Source: an uncultured Eubacteriales bacterium
GTDB taxonomy: Bacteria > Bacillota > Clostridia > Christensenellales > DTU072
Direction: 5' to 3'
Length of the DNA stretch: 64,000 bases
NCBI GenBank assembly: GCA_949292905.1
Contig: CASFAV010000004.1
Coordinates: 1-64,000 of the forward strand
A program made the translations under genes and the position numbers. Below, one piece after another: positions 26,081-36,573 of the stretch. Position 1 is the first letter of the stretch. Each line of letters begins with the position of its first letter. Below the pieces are notes generated by a model. That model was not told the origin of the DNA. It worked only from the letters and a program-made list of their open reading frames with translations, and did not search any database.

Positions 26081-27304
26081 CTATATCCTCCGTAAATTGA
26101 TATCTTTGTAAACGGTTTCGCCGTCTTTGAGAGTAAGTATCGGGAAGCCGTAAAATTCGGTGCCGATGAAAGGCGAATTCACGCTCTTGGAAAGGATTTC
26201 TTCCGCCGTGTATATGCGCGGATTGTCTATGTCGAGCGCCGCCAGATCGGCGCGCTCGCCTACTGCAACGCGGTTCACGGGAAGGGAAAAACGCTTCGCG
26301 GGGTTGTACGAAACAAGCTCGACGAAACGCTTGAAACTTATCCTGCCCGTCCTCACGAGTCCGGTATACACGGACGGCAGCATCGTTTCTAAGCCGATGA
26401 TACCGTTCAACGCAGAGGCGAAATCGCTTTTTTCCTCTTTCGAGTGCGGCGCGTGGTCGGTGGCTATCATATCCGCCGTGCCGTCGAGTACGGCGGTCAC
26501 GGTAGCGCGCATATCCTCGTAAGAACGAAGCGGCGGGTTCATCTTGAAATTGCCTTCGCGCGGCGCGAATCTTTCGTTTAAGAAAAGATGATGCGGCGTG
26601 ACCTCGGCGGTGACGTCGAGTCCAGCGCGTTTGGCTTCTCTCACCATTGCCCAGCTTTTCGCCGTGGAGAGATGGCAGAAGTGATATCGGCACCCCGTTT
26701 CTTTGACGAGTTCGAGCTCCGCTTCCACGGCGTATATCTCCGCTTCGGGCGAAGTGCCGTAGCCCTCCTTTTCGGCGTGAGAAGCTATTATCCTGTCGTA
26801 TTTCTTGGCGATAAGCATCGCCTTTTTCAACAGGTTCAAGTCGTTCACTCCCCTGCCGTCGTCGCTGAACGCCCTGACGTGAGGAGCAAGCCCCGCGATG
26901 TCGGCAAGCTCTTTTCCCTTCTCTCCCACGGTCACCGCGCCGAAAGGATAGACCGCCACTACCGCGTCCCTTCCGATTATATCGGTCTCCGCTTTGAGGT
27001 GCTCCCGGGAATCGGGCACCGGATCGAGATTGGGCATTGCCATCAGAGCGGTTATACCGCCCTTTGCGGCGCTTCGGGTTCCCGTAAGCACGGTTTCCTT
27101 ATACTCAAACCCCGGTTCTCTCAAATGCGCGTGCACGTCTACCGCGCCGGGCATAACGAACGCCCCGCGTAAGTCGTACGTCTCCGAAGTGCCGTCTGCT
27201 TCCGCGTTCAAAGAGGCGATCATACCGTTCTCGACGGAGATGTCGGCGCGTACGAGCTCGCCTTCGTCCGAAAGTATGCGGGCATTGAAAAGTATCTTCT
27301 TCAT
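26081..27304 (-). CDS. pyrC: Dihydroorotase
   Basis: 407 residues, class I dihydroorotase of the amidohydrolase superfamily. Metal ligands are in GAVDVHAHLREPGFEYKE, ASHAEKE, FCHLSTAKS and the catalytic Asp in IATDHAPHSKEEK. It cyclises carbamoyl aspartate to dihydroorotate. Its start overlaps the pyrB stop by 1 nt and its stop abuts carA. Confidence 0.97.
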   Translation of the reverse strand: MKKILFNARILSDEGELVRADISVENGMIASLNAEADGTSETYDLRGAFVMPGAVDVHAHLREPGFEYKETVLTGTRSAAKGGITALMAMPNLDPVPDSREHLKAETDIIGRDAVVAVYPFGAVTVGEKGKELADIAGLAPHVRAFSDDGRGVNDLNLLKKAMLIAKKYDRIIASHAEKEGYGTSPEAEIYAVEAELELVKETGCRYHFCHLSTAKSWAMVREAKRAGLDVTAEVTPHHLFLNERFAPREGNFKMNPPLRSYEDMRATVTAVLDGTADMIATDHAPHSKEEKSDFASALNGIIGLETMLPSVYTGLVRTGRISFKRFVELVSYNPAKRFSLPVNRVAVGERADLAALDIDNPRIYTAEEILSKSVNSPFIGTEFYGFPILTLKDGETVYKDINLRRI

Positions 27305-28176
27305 CAGAGTTTACCCTCCAGCGCGAGCGTAAGCACCGCCATGCGCACATATACGCCGTTGGTCATCTGCTTGTATATCCTGCTCTTGTCGCACTCGGCG
27401 ACTTCGGAAGCTATCTCGATACCGCGGTTTATGGGCGCGGGGTGCATTATGATGGCGTTCGGCTTCATTTTCGCGACGCGCTCGACGGTAAGTCCGTACT
27501 TCGCGTGGTATTCCTCTTTGGTGATATTCATCTCCTGCTCGTGGCGCTCGAACTGCACGCGCAGAAGATTGATTATATCCATCTCTTTCACCGCTTTGTC
27601 GAGCTCTATGTATTCCCCCGTCTTGTCCGAAAACTGCGGCGGTCCCGAAACGTAAACCTTCATACCGAGCCGCTTCATGACTTCGGAATTGCCGTGCGCC
27701 ACGCGCGAATGCGATATGTCGCCCACCAAAGCTATTTTCAATCCTTCGAACGCGCCGTACTCCTCGTAGATCGTCATGAGGTCGAGAAGCGTCTGCGTGG
27801 GGTGATCGCTCGTGCCGTCGCCGCCGTTAAAAATAGGGACCTTGATCGTTTCCAAGTCCCTATAATAAACGTCTTTCGTATGTCTTATGACCACTCCGTC
27901 CACTCCGAGGCTCTCGAAAGTACGAACGGTATCGTAGAGCGTTTCGCCTTTGGAAACGCTCGACGAGGCGAGATTGAAGGAAAGCGGCGTGATACCGAGA
28001 TTGATCATCGCCATCTGGAAGCTGTACTGCGTACGGGTGGAATTCTCATAAAAAAGGTTGACCATTTTCTTCCCGGGGAAGTTGATTGTCCAACCTTTTT
28101 TGAAACGAATAGCAAGCTCTATGATGTCCATTATTTCCGGCGTCGATAACGTTTTAAGCGTCAACAGTCCTCTCAT
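27304..28176 (-). CDS. pyrB: Aspartate carbamoyltransferase catalytic chain
   Basis: 290 residues. The carbamoyl-phosphate loop FYENSTRTQYSFQMA and aspartate-domain motifs HPTQTLLDLMTI and HPAPINRGIEI are all present. No pyrI regulatory chain is nearby, so this is a Bacillus-like unregulated trimer. First gene of the pyr operon; the predicted leader is only about 30 nt, leaving no room for a PyrR attenuator. Confidence 0.97.
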   Translation of the reverse strand: MRGLLTLKTLSTPEIMDIIELAIRFKKGWTINFPGKKMVNLFYENSTRTQYSFQMAMINLGITPLSFNLASSSVSKGETLYDTVRTFESLGVDGVVIRHTKDVYYRDLETIKVPIFNGGDGTSDHPTQTLLDLMTIYEEYGAFEGLKIALVGDISHSRVAHGNSEVMKRLGMKVYVSGPPQFSDKTGEYIELDKAVKEMDIINLLRVQFERHEQEMNITKEEYHAKYGLTVERVAKMKPNAIIMHPAPINRGIEIASEVAECDKSRIYKQMTNGVYVRMAVLTLALEGKL

Positions 28177-28213
28177 ACATACCTCTTGCGAATATTAAGT
28201 TTTGATTTTCGCT

Positions 28214-28243
28214 ATTATATCACACGCGCGTAAGCCTTGTAAA
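28214..28243 (-). promoter_or_regulatory. Promoter of the pyr operon
   Basis: TTTACA (complement of 28238-28243), 18-nt spacer, TATAAT (complement of 28214-28219). It lies 38 nt upstream of pyrB. Confidence 0.75.
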
Positions 28244-28261
28244 GCGATTGGAGCAATTAGT

Positions 28262-28289
28262 AAGAAAAGGCTCCGCGTGAAGCGGAGCC
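28262..28289 (-). terminator. Terminator of the pur operon
   Basis: GGCTCCGC pairs with GCGGAGCC; on the minus strand it is followed by TTTTCTT. It separates purL from the pyr promoter. Confidence 0.85.
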
Positions 28290-28318
28290 CGTAAAGCGAA
28301 CGCAAACGGGAGCGAAGC

Positions 28319-31300
28319 TTACAGGAAGTATTTTACGCCGGAAGCGAATATCTTCATATCGTAGTCGCCTTTCACGTTGAGGTAAAGTCCTTCGCGCCAG
28401 CGTTCGGCGTGCCCCATTTTGCCGAAGATCCTTCCGTCGGGCGAAACGATACCTTCGATAGCGTAAACGGAGCCGTTCGGATTGAAAGGAGAAAGCATCG
28501 TGGCGTTGCCGAAAGGATCGGCGTACTGAGTGGCTATCTGACCGTTCTTAACGAGCGTCGCGACGGTAGCCGCGTCGGCTACGAATTTACCTTCGCCGTG
28601 ACTAACGGGGACTTTATAAACTTCGCCGGGCTTAACTCCGGCAAGCCACGGAGAAGCGTCTGTCGCCACTCTGACTTCCACTATCGTGGAAACGTGGCGC
28701 GCGATATTGTTGAACGTGAGCGTCGCGGACGAAGGCGTCTGCGGCTCTATCCTTCCGAAAGGAAGAAGTCCGAGCTTGATGAGCGCCTGGAAGCCGTTGC
28801 AGATACCGAGGGCGAGACCGTCGCGCTTGTAAAGCAGGGTCTCGACGCCCTCTTTGAGGGCGGGATTGCGGAAAGCGGTGGCTATGAATTTACCGCTGCC
28901 GTCGGGTTCGTCGCCGCCGCTGAAACCGCCGGGGAAAGCTATTATTTCGGAAGCGTCGAGCAGCTTGCGCATAGCGGAAATGGACTGTTCGATATCCCGA
29001 GCGCTTCTGTTTTTCACGACGAATATTTCGGGAATACCGCCCGCTCTCTCGAAAGCGCCCGCGGTGTCGTACTCGCAGTTCGTGCCCGGGAAAACGGGTA
29101 TGAACACGCGCGGCTTGCCGAAACCGGAAGGCGCGAAAGTCTTACCGGAAAGGAAGGAAGCGTTCTCCGCTTCGCCCGCGGCGCCCGCCGTGGTGGGGAA
29201 AACGCCTTCGAGAGTGGAAACGTAAGCCGATACGAGCTCTTTGACGGAGATGAGGCGGGAACCCTCTCTCACCACCGCTTCTGCGGAAAGTACGCCTTTA
29301 AGTTCCGCAAAAGGCGTATCTATTCGGTCACGCGTGACGAGTATGACGTCGCCTATCGCGGGAGTGAAATCGTCGCGGGTAAGGGGACGTTCGAGCACGG
29401 CGCCGTGCATGTCTCCCATGAGCGAACGGGCAAGCGCCACGGCGAAGCCGCCCTCTTCAACGACTGCGGAAGCCGCGACTTTGCCGTCGCTTATAAGTTT
29501 TTCGATGAATCCGTAGCTGTTTTTAAGGGCTTCGTAATCGGGACGCCCGTATTCGTCGCGTTTTACCGCGAATCTGTATATGAAGCCTTCTGCGGGGAAT
29601 ACGTTGGTCACGAGCTTGTCGTCTCTGCCTATACCCATTGCGAAAGCTATGAGCGTGGGCGGCACGTCGATATTCTCGAAAGTGCCCGACATGCTGTCTT
29701 TACCGCCTATCGCGGCGAGCTTCAGGTTATACTGGGCGTCGAAAGCGCCGAGGAGCGCTTCGAAAGGCTCTCCCCACCTCTTATCGTCCTTGTTGAGCCT
29801 CTTGAAAAACTCCTGGAGCGTAAGTCTTATCGTATCGAATCTGACGCCGGAAGCGACGAGCTTCGACGTCGCGGCGACTATGGCGTATATGGCGCCGGTG
29901 TACGGCGAAGATATCATGAGATCGGGATAAAGCCCGTAAGACGAACACGTCACCGTGTGAGTGAAACCGGTAACGTGCGGCTTCGCACCCATGATAAGGG
30001 CGGGAGTAAGCTGCGTTTTGCCGCCGAAAGGCATATAAACGCTGCCCGCGCCTATGGTCGAGTCGAAAGTTTCTCCCGCGCCCTTACGCGAACAGCAGGC
30101 AAGCGAGGAAAGCGCGTTTTTCAACGCTTCCTCGGTATTCCCTTCGCGGATAAGCTTTTCGGTCTCCGCGTCGAGCTCCTCGAAATAGGAGCTTACGCCG
30201 CCTTCTACGGTCACGTCCTGCTCCTGCTTGACGCCGTTGGTGTCGAGGAAAGCGCGCTCTATATCCACTATCGTTTCGTCTTTATAGAACATCCTGAGTC
30301 GCTCGGTGTCGGTCACCACCGCAACGGCGGTGGCTTTGAGGTTTTCCTCCGCCGCAAGCTCCGTAAAGCGCGCGGCGTCAGCCTTGTCCACCACTACCGC
30401 CATACGCTCCTGCGACTCGCTTATCGCAAGCTCCGTCGCGGTAAGCCCTTCGTATTTCTTGCTCACCTTGTCGAGACCGATGTCCAGTCCGTCCGCAAGC
30501 TCGCCTATCGCCACGCAAACGCCGCCAGCGCCGAAATCGTTGCAACGCTTGATCATGCGCGCCGCTTCGGGATTACGGAAGAGCCTCTGAAGTTTGCGCT
30601 CCTCCGGCGGGTTGCCCTTCTGCACCTCGGCGCCGCAGGCGTCCACGGAATGCACGTTGTGCGCCTTGCTCGAACCGGTGGCTCCGCCGCAGCCGTCCCT
30701 TCCCGTGTCGCCGCCCACGAGGAGCACGACGTCGCCGGTAGCGGGACGCATTCTTATCACGTTGTCGGCGCGCGTACCGCCGATGACGTAGCCCGTTTCC
30801 AGCCTTTTAGCTTTGTAGCGATCGTTATAGACCTCGTGAACTATACCTGTAGCAAGCCCTATTTGGTTGCCGTAGCTACTGAATCCCGCCAAAGCCGTTT
30901 TCGTAAGCGTGCGTTGCGGGAGCTTGCCGGGGAGTGTTGCGGCATAGCTCTCGTTGGGGTCGGCGGCGCCGGTTATGCGCATAGCCTGATAAACGTACGA
31001 GCGCCCCGCGAGCGGGTCGCGTATCGCGCCGCCCAAGCAGGTCGCCGCCCCGCCGAAAGGCTCTATCTCCGTGGGGTGGTTGTGCGTTTCGTTCTTGAAC
31101 ATTATGAGCCACTTCTCGGCGGCTCCGTCGTTATCGACTTCGACTACCACGGAACAGGCGTTGATCTCCTCCGAAGCGTCGAGGTTGTCGAGATAGCCTT
31201 CCTTGCGGAGCGCTTTCGCTGCAAGAGTGGCGATATCCATAAGACAACAGTATTTGTCTTTTCTTCCCGCGTACTGACGGGCGAATACGTCACGGTAAAG

Positions 31301-32044
31301 CTCGAAGCTCTCCGCGATACGCGGGTTGTCGGAAAGTATCTTTACGTTCTTTATCTCGGTGAGAAAGGTGGTATGTCTGCAATGGTCGCTCCAGTAAGTA
31401 TCTATAACTTTGAGCTCGGTGAGCGTGGGGTCTCTTTTTATTTTGCGGAAATAGTCCCTTACGAACTTAAGATCCTCCAAAGTCATCGCGAAGCCGAAGC
31501 CCGCGTAATATTCTTCGAGTTCCTTCTCGCTCATCGCGATAAAGCCTTCTATATCCACGCGCATTTTGCCTTCCTTGACGGAGGAGCGCTTTAACGTAGC
31601 GGGTATTTCCGAACTTCCTTCCTTGCTGTCGACGGGGTTGATGAGGAATTTACGCACTTTCGCGAGATCTTCCCCGTTCAAGCCGTCGAAAACGTAGACG
31701 GTGGCGCACCTGACCAGCGGGCGGACGCCCGCGGTGAGAAGCTGGACGCACTGTTCGGCGGAATCGGCGCGCTGGTCGTACTGCCCGTCGAGATATTCGA
31801 CTACGAGCGTCTGCTTCCCCGCGAAAGAGGAATCGTCGTCGTACGTCACGTCCACGGGAGGCTCCGAAAAAATGGATACGCGCGCTTTCTCCAGCGTCGC
31901 GGCGTCGAGCCCTTCGACGTCGTAGCGGATAAGTCTTCTAAGACCGGTCGCTTCCTTGCCGAGGAGCGTTCCGAGATCGCTTGCGAGTTTTGCGGTCGCG
32001 GGATCGAAGCCCGCGCGTTTTTCGACGTAAATTCTGTTTACCAT
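28319..32044 (-). CDS. purL: Phosphoribosylformylglycinamidine synthase, single-chain
   Basis: 1241 residues, the large form in which PurS-, PurL- and PurQ-like parts are fused. It converts FGAR and glutamine to FGAM with ATP. The N-terminal PurS-like domain is followed by two AIR-synthetase-like halves (SDHCRHTTF, NETHNHPTEIEPFGGAATC, VGGDTGRDGCGGATGSS, IGGKDSMSGT). The C-terminal amidotransferase is intact (PGTNCEYDTAGAFERAG, Cys in LALGICNGFQAL, His in FGKMGHAER). Last gene of the pur operon, 1 nt after purD. Confidence 0.97.
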   Translation of the reverse strand: MVNRIYVEKRAGFDPATAKLASDLGTLLGKEATGLRRLIRYDVEGLDAATLEKARVSIFSEPPVDVTYDDDSSFAGKQTLVVEYLDGQYDQRADSAEQCVQLLTAGVRPLVRCATVYVFDGLNGEDLAKVRKFLINPVDSKEGSSEIPATLKRSSVKEGKMRVDIEGFIAMSEKELEEYYAGFGFAMTLEDLKFVRDYFRKIKRDPTLTELKVIDTYWSDHCRHTTFLTEIKNVKILSDNPRIAESFELYRDVFARQYAGRKDKYCCLMDIATLAAKALRKEGYLDNLDASEEINACSVVVEVDNDGAAEKWLIMFKNETHNHPTEIEPFGGAATCLGGAIRDPLAGRSYVYQAMRITGAADPNESYAATLPGKLPQRTLTKTALAGFSSYGNQIGLATGIVHEVYNDRYKAKRLETGYVIGGTRADNVIRMRPATGDVVLLVGGDTGRDGCGGATGSSKAHNVHSVDACGAEVQKGNPPEERKLQRLFRNPEAARMIKRCNDFGAGGVCVAIGELADGLDIGLDKVSKKYEGLTATELAISESQERMAVVVDKADAARFTELAAEENLKATAVAVVTDTERLRMFYKDETIVDIERAFLDTNGVKQEQDVTVEGGVSSYFEELDAETEKLIREGNTEEALKNALSSLACCSRKGAGETFDSTIGAGSVYMPFGGKTQLTPALIMGAKPHVTGFTHTVTCSSYGLYPDLMISSPYTGAIYAIVAATSKLVASGVRFDTIRLTLQEFFKRLNKDDKRWGEPFEALLGAFDAQYNLKLAAIGGKDSMSGTFENIDVPPTLIAFAMGIGRDDKLVTNVFPAEGFIYRFAVKRDEYGRPDYEALKNSYGFIEKLISDGKVAASAVVEEGGFAVALARSLMGDMHGAVLERPLTRDDFTPAIGDVILVTRDRIDTPFAELKGVLSAEAVVREGSRLISVKELVSAYVSTLEGVFPTTAGAAGEAENASFLSGKTFAPSGFGKPRVFIPVFPGTNCEYDTAGAFERAGGIPEIFVVKNRSARDIEQSISAMRKLLDASEIIAFPGGFSGGDEPDGSGKFIATAFRNPALKEGVETLLYKRDGLALGICNGFQALIKLGLLPFGRIEPQTPSSATLTFNNIARHVSTIVEVRVATDASPWLAGVKPGEVYKVPVSHGEGKFVADAATVATLVKNGQIATQYADPFGNATMLSPFNPNGSVYAIEGIVSPDGRIFGKMGHAERWREGLYLNVKGDYDMKIFASGVKYFL

Positions 32045-32045
32045 A

Positions 32046-33299
32046 TTATTTGATCCCTATATCCTTTCTGTAACGCATATCCTTGAAGGATATTTTGTCG
32101 ATTTCGGCGTAAACCTTCTTACGCGCGTCTGCTATGTCCGCGCCGAGCGCGGTAAGCGCGAATACTCTGCCGCCGTTAGTGACGAGCGTGCCGTCTTTGT
32201 ACGCGGTGCCGGCATGATAAAGTATGACGTCCTGCGAAAGTTTCCCCAAAGTTATCGGATAACCTTTAATGACGTTTTCGGGATAGCCGCCGCTTGCCGC
32301 GACTACCGTGAGCGAAGCTCCGCCTTTCCATTTGATATCGACGGTATCGAGCCTTTCTTCCGTGACGGCGAGCACTATCTCCATGAGGTCGCTGTCGAGA
32401 AGGGGCAATACCGCCTGCGTTTCGGGATCGCCGAAACGCGCGTTGTATTCGATGACCTTAACGCCTTTGGGAGTCGCCATCAAACCGAAATATATCACGC
32501 CTTTGAACGTCCTGCCTTCTTCGTTCAAGCCCTTTATAGTGGGATAAACGATGTTTTCGAGCGTTTCGCGCTCGATCTCCTCGGTATACACGGGCGTAGG
32601 CGCGAACGCGCCCATTCCTCCCGTATTGAGTCCCTTGTCGCCGTCGTAAGCTTTTTTGTGATCCTGGCTCGCGGGCATACATCTGACGCATTTGCCGTCG
32701 GTGAACGCGAGCACGGTCATTTCCCGTCCCGTAAGGAATTCTTCGATGACGACGGTGCTGCCCGCGCCGCCGAATACCTTGGAAAGCATCATATCGTCGA
32801 GCGCCTTGAACGCCGAATCGCGGTCGGGGCAGATGATGACGCCTTTACCGAGCGCGAGTCCGTCCGCTTTCAACACGATCGGGAAATCCTCCGCTTTTTC
32901 TATGTATCCGCGCGCTCCCGCGTATTCGCCGAAAGTCGCGTATCCCGCCGTGGGTATGCCGTGACGCTTCATGAATTCCTTGGAAAACGCCTTGCTTCCT
33001 TCGATTATCGCGGCGTTTTTGCGGGGGCCGAACGCTTTGACGCCTTCGGCTTCGAGCATATCCACGAGTCCCGCCGCCAGAGGATCGTCCGGCGCGACGA
33101 ATACGAGATCTATCGCGTTTTCTTTGGCGTAAGCGGTGATTTTATCGAGTTCCATAGCCTTTATCGGCACGATCTCCGCTATCTCCGCTATGCCGGCGTT
33201 GCCGGGCGCGCAGTACAGCTTGTCCACGAGAGGGCTTTCCTTCAGTTTTCCGCATATCGCGTGCTCCCTTCCGCCGGAGCCTATTACGAGAACTTTCAT
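32046..33299 (-). CDS. purD: Phosphoribosylamine-glycine ligase (GAR synthetase)
   Basis: 417 residues, ATP-grasp enzyme joining glycine to phosphoribosylamine. VLVIGSGGREHAI and CAPGNAGI open it, LKADGLALGKGVIIC binds ATP, and NARFGDPETQAVLPLL holds the metal ligands. Preceded by a 110-nt gap after purH that contains a strong hairpin. Confidence 0.98.
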   Translation of the reverse strand: MKVLVIGSGGREHAICGKLKESPLVDKLYCAPGNAGIAEIAEIVPIKAMELDKITAYAKENAIDLVFVAPDDPLAAGLVDMLEAEGVKAFGPRKNAAIIEGSKAFSKEFMKRHGIPTAGYATFGEYAGARGYIEKAEDFPIVLKADGLALGKGVIICPDRDSAFKALDDMMLSKVFGGAGSTVVIEEFLTGREMTVLAFTDGKCVRCMPASQDHKKAYDGDKGLNTGGMGAFAPTPVYTEEIERETLENIVYPTIKGLNEEGRTFKGVIYFGLMATPKGVKVIEYNARFGDPETQAVLPLLDSDLMEIVLAVTEERLDTVDIKWKGGASLTVVAASGGYPENVIKGYPITLGKLSQDVILYHAGTAYKDGTLVTNGGRVFALTALGADIADARKKVYAEIDKISFKDMRYRKDIGIK

Positions 33300-33368
33300 A
33301 TCTTCTTTCCTTGATTCGCGCCCGCGCGAACGCGGGCTGCCTCCCTTACGGTATGTCTTTTATTGCGA

Positions 33369-33400
33369 TTTGCCCGATCTCCTTCAGGAAATCGGGCAAA
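33369..33400. other. Hairpin in the purH-purD gap
   Basis: TTTGCCCGAT (33369-33378) pairs with ATCGGGCAAA (33391-33400) over a 12-nt loop. No T run follows on the minus strand, so it is not a terminator. It may stabilise or mark processing of the long pur mRNA. Confidence 0.6.
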
Positions 33401-33409
33401 ATTCGTTTT

Positions 33410-34942
33410 TTAATGTTTGAAATGGCGGCTTCCGGAGAACACCATCGCGATGCCGAACTCGTTGCATTTGTCGATGCTGTCCTTGTCGCGTATCGAGCCG
33501 CCCGGCTGAACTATCGCCGTAATGCCCGCTTCGTGAGCCGCGCATACGCAGTCGTCGAAGGGGAAGAACGCGTCGGAGGCAAGCACGCAACCTTTGGGAT
33601 CGGCGCAATGCTCCGCCGCCTGCTTCGTTGCCCAGATACGGTTGGTCTGACCGACGCCTATACCCTGCGTCTGCTCGCCTTTCGCTATCACTATGGCGTT
33701 GGATTTGCAGTGTTTGACCACTTTCATCGCAAATTCCATCGTCTTTTTCTCCGCTTCGGTGGGCGCCTTCTCCGTCACCACGTCCCACTTCGAGATAACG
33801 CCTTGATCCTGCTCCTGCATGATGAGCCCGCCGTAGCACTTCTTGAATTCCATCGTGCCTTCGGGATTGGGTTCTCCCACGTCCGCGCATTTGAGTACGC
33901 GAAGATTGGGTTTAGTCCTGAGCACTTCGAGCGCTTCGTCGGTGAAATCGGGCGCTATCACAATTTCGAGGAATATTTTGACCATTTCGCGCGCGGTATC
34001 CGCGTCCACGGTACCGTTAGCCGCGACAATTCCTCCGAATATCGACACGGGATCGCTCGCGTATGCGAGTTTGTACGCCTCGTATATGCTGTCCGCGGAC
34101 GCCACTCCGCAGGGATTGGCGTGCTTCACCGCCACGACGGTGGGTCTTCCCTTGAACTCTTTCAAAAGCTCCACCGCGCCGTTCGTATCGTTGATATTGT
34201 TGTAGGAAAGCGGCTTTCCGTTAAGGAAAGTGGCGTTTATAAGCGAATTCTTGACGGGTATTACTTCGGAATAGGAAGCGGCTTTCTGATGAGGATTTTC
34301 GCCGTAACGCATTTCGTCCTTCTTCTCGTAAGCGAGAGTGAGCTGTTCGGGGAATTCGATACCGAGCTTCTGCCTCAAATAAGTGGAAATGAGCGTGTCG
34401 TACACCGCCGTATGCTGATATACCTTATACATAAGATATTTGCGGGTGTCCATAGTGACCGCGTCCGCTTTCATCTCCGCGAACACGCGCTCGTAATCTT
34501 TCGGATCCACTATGACTATGACGTCCTGGAAATTCTTCGCCGCGGACCTTAACATCGTGGGACCGCCTATGTCGATATTCTCGACCGCTTCCTGAAAGTC
34601 TATCCCCTCGCGCATTATCGTCTGCTTGAAAGGATAAAGATTGACTATCACCACGTCTATCGTATTGATCCCGAGCTCTTTAAGCTGAGCCATGTGCTCC
34701 GGATCGGAGCGCATAGCGAGAAGTCCCGCGTGTACCGCCGGGTGCAGAGTCTTCACTCTGCCGTCGAGGCATTCCGGGAAGCCCGTAACGTCGCTTATGC
34801 CGATGACGGGAAGCCCCGCTTCCTTGAGGACTTTGAAAGTCCCGCCCGTGGAAATTATTTCGTAGCCGAGATCCGCAAGCGTTTTGCACGCATCCACGAT
34901 ACCTGTCTTGTCCGAAACGGAAACTAAAGCTCTTTTTTTCAT
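33410..34942 (-). CDS. purH: Bifunctional AICAR transformylase / IMP cyclohydrolase
   Basis: 510 residues. N-terminal IMP cyclohydrolase (VSVSDKTGIVDACKTLADLG, GRVKTLHPAVHAGLLA) and C-terminal AICAR transformylase (VAVKHANPCGVASADS with catalytic Lys-His, and the terminal FSGSRHFKH). It uses formyl-THF and closes the purine ring to IMP. It also recycles AICAR produced by HisF. Overlaps purN by 4 nt. Confidence 0.98.
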   Translation of the reverse strand: MKKRALVSVSDKTGIVDACKTLADLGYEIISTGGTFKVLKEAGLPVIGISDVTGFPECLDGRVKTLHPAVHAGLLAMRSDPEHMAQLKELGINTIDVVIVNLYPFKQTIMREGIDFQEAVENIDIGGPTMLRSAAKNFQDVIVIVDPKDYERVFAEMKADAVTMDTRKYLMYKVYQHTAVYDTLISTYLRQKLGIEFPEQLTLAYEKKDEMRYGENPHQKAASYSEVIPVKNSLINATFLNGKPLSYNNINDTNGAVELLKEFKGRPTVVAVKHANPCGVASADSIYEAYKLAYASDPVSIFGGIVAANGTVDADTAREMVKIFLEIVIAPDFTDEALEVLRTKPNLRVLKCADVGEPNPEGTMEFKKCYGGLIMQEQDQGVISKWDVVTEKAPTEAEKKTMEFAMKVVKHCKSNAIVIAKGEQTQGIGVGQTNRIWATKQAAEHCADPKGCVLASDAFFPFDDCVCAAHEAGITAIVQPGGSIRDKDSIDKCNEFGIAMVFSGSRHFKH

Positions 34943-35529
34943 ATACGCTCCTCTTTTATAAGTTTTTCGATTGTTTTGGGTAATAATTTATGTTCCTCGA
35001 CGAGGATCCGCGCCTGTAGGGTTTCGGGAGTGTCGTAGGGATAAACGGGCACTTCGACGCGGTCGATGATCTCGCCCGTGTCGGTGCCTTCGTCAACGAA
35101 ATGAACGGTGCAACCGGACTTTTTCGCGCCCGCTTCGAGTACCGCCTTGTGTACCCGCAAGCCGTAGAAGCCTTTGCCGCCGAAGTCCGGTAGAAGCGCG
35201 GGATGGATATTGATTATGCGCCCTGCGAACGCTCTCACTATATTCGGAGTGAGTATCGTGAGATAGCCCGCAAGAACTATGAGATCGACTCCGTCCTCTT
35301 TGAGCTCCGCAATCACTTCGTCGTACATCTCGTCCAACGCGTCGTACTTCTGCTTGTCGTAAACGCTTACCGGAATACCCGCGCGCTCCGCTCTCGATAT
35401 GGCGTATATCCCCTCGCGGGAAGCGATGCACTTGACTATTTCCGCGTGCACTTCGCCCGCCTCGACGGCGTTGATTATACTCTGAAAATCGGTGCCGCCT
35501 CCCGAAACGAATACCGCTATTTTCTTCAT
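34939..35529 (-). CDS. purN: Phosphoribosylglycinamide formyltransferase
   Basis: 196 residues, formyl-THF-dependent GAR transformylase. Catalytic Asn and His are in [18 protein letters not shown] and the Asp in [21 protein letters not shown] is the phosphate loop. Overlaps purM and purH by 4 nt each. Confidence 0.97.
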   Translation of the reverse strand: MKKIAVFVSGGGTDFQSIINAVEAGEVHAEIVKCIASREGIYAISRAERAGIPVSVYDKQKYDALDEMYDEVIAELKEDGVDLIVLAGYLTILTPNIVRAFAGRIINIHPALLPDFGGKGFYGLRVHKAVLEAGAKKSGCTVHFVDEGTDTGEIIDRVEVPVYPYDTPETLQARILVEEHKLLPKTIEKLIKEERI

Positions 35530-36545
35530 ACGAGCTCCACTCCTTCGCCCTTGACGACCGAACCTATCTCATAGGCTTTCTCGCCTTCGCCGTTGAGATA
35601 CTCGATAACCTCTTTTGCGTACTTCGGGCTAACGCAAACCACCATTCCGATACCCATATTGAAGGTATTGTACATTTTTCTGTCCTCGATGCCGGCGCGT
35701 TCGCGGAGCACTTCGAATATGGCGGGGAGCTTGTACGAATCCTTTACGATGCGCACTCCGAGCCCTGCGGGAATGATACGCGGTATGTTCTCGATGAAAC
35801 CGCCGCCCGTGATATGCGCGATACCTTTCACCTCGTAGCGGGAGATGAGCGCGAGTATCGTTTTCACGTAAATGCGCGTAGGCGTGAGAAGCACTTCGGC
35901 AGGCGTCGCTCCGAGCCTGTCGTCGTAACGCATGAGCTCCTCTTTGACGGGCGGGAAAAGCTTACGCACGAGCGAATACCCGTTGGAGTGTATGCCGCTC
36001 GACGCAAGTCCTATCAATACGTCTCCTTCCTTTATTCCGGAGCCGTTTATTATCTTGTCGCGCTTCGCGGTGCCGCAGGAGAATCCCGCTATGTCGTACT
36101 CGTCCTCGGCGTAGAAACCGGGCATTTCGGCAGTCTCGCCGCCTATGAGCGCGCAACCCGCTTCTCTGCAACCCGCGGCTACGCCCTTCACTATCTCCGC
36201 CACCTTCTCCGGAACGAGCTTCGACAGCGCTATGTAGTCGAGGAATATGAGCGGCCTGGCGCCCTGACAAACTATGTCGTTGACGCACATCGCCACGGCG
36301 TCGATACCTATGGTATCGTGCTTGTCGAGCACGAAAGCGTATTTGAGTTTTGTGCCCACTCCGTCGGTGCCCGCGACGAGCACGTCGCCCGAGGGAGAAT
36401 CGTCCAGCGCGTAAAATCCGCCGAAGGATCCGAGGTCGCCTACGACGCGAGCGTCGTAAGTGGATTTGACGTATTCCTTCATCAACCTGACTGCGGAATA
36501 TCCCGCTTCGACGTCTACGCCCGCCTGTTTGTAATCGATAGCCAT
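35526..36545 (-). CDS. purM: Phosphoribosylformylglycinamidine cyclo-ligase (AIR synthetase)
   Basis: 339 residues, ATP-dependent ring closure of FGAM to [35 protein letters not shown] and [18 protein letters not shown] are the nucleotide-binding motifs, and [17 protein letters not shown] is typical. Ordinary operon member, 28 nt after purF. Confidence 0.98.
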   Translation of the reverse strand: MAIDYKQAGVDVEAGYSAVRLMKEYVKSTYDARVVGDLGSFGGFYALDDSPSGDVLVAGTDGVGTKLKYAFVLDKHDTIGIDAVAMCVNDIVCQGARPLIFLDYIALSKLVPEKVAEIVKGVAAGCREAGCALIGGETAEMPGFYAEDEYDIAGFSCGTAKRDKIINGSGIKEGDVLIGLASSGIHSNGYSLVRKLFPPVKEELMRYDDRLGATPAEVLLTPTRIYVKTILALISRYEVKGIAHITGGGFIENIPRIIPAGLGVRIVKDSYKLPAIFEVLRERAGIEDRKMYNTFNMGIGMVVCVSPKYAKEVIEYLNGEGEKAYEIGSVVKGEGVELV

Positions 36546-36573
36546 AACATCTCCTTGTAAATATCGTTTTTGC

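Noticed and set aside
28177-28260. PyrR attenuator in front of pyrB
   Set aside because: The predicted leader is about 30 nt and contains no PyrR-binding hairpin or terminator.
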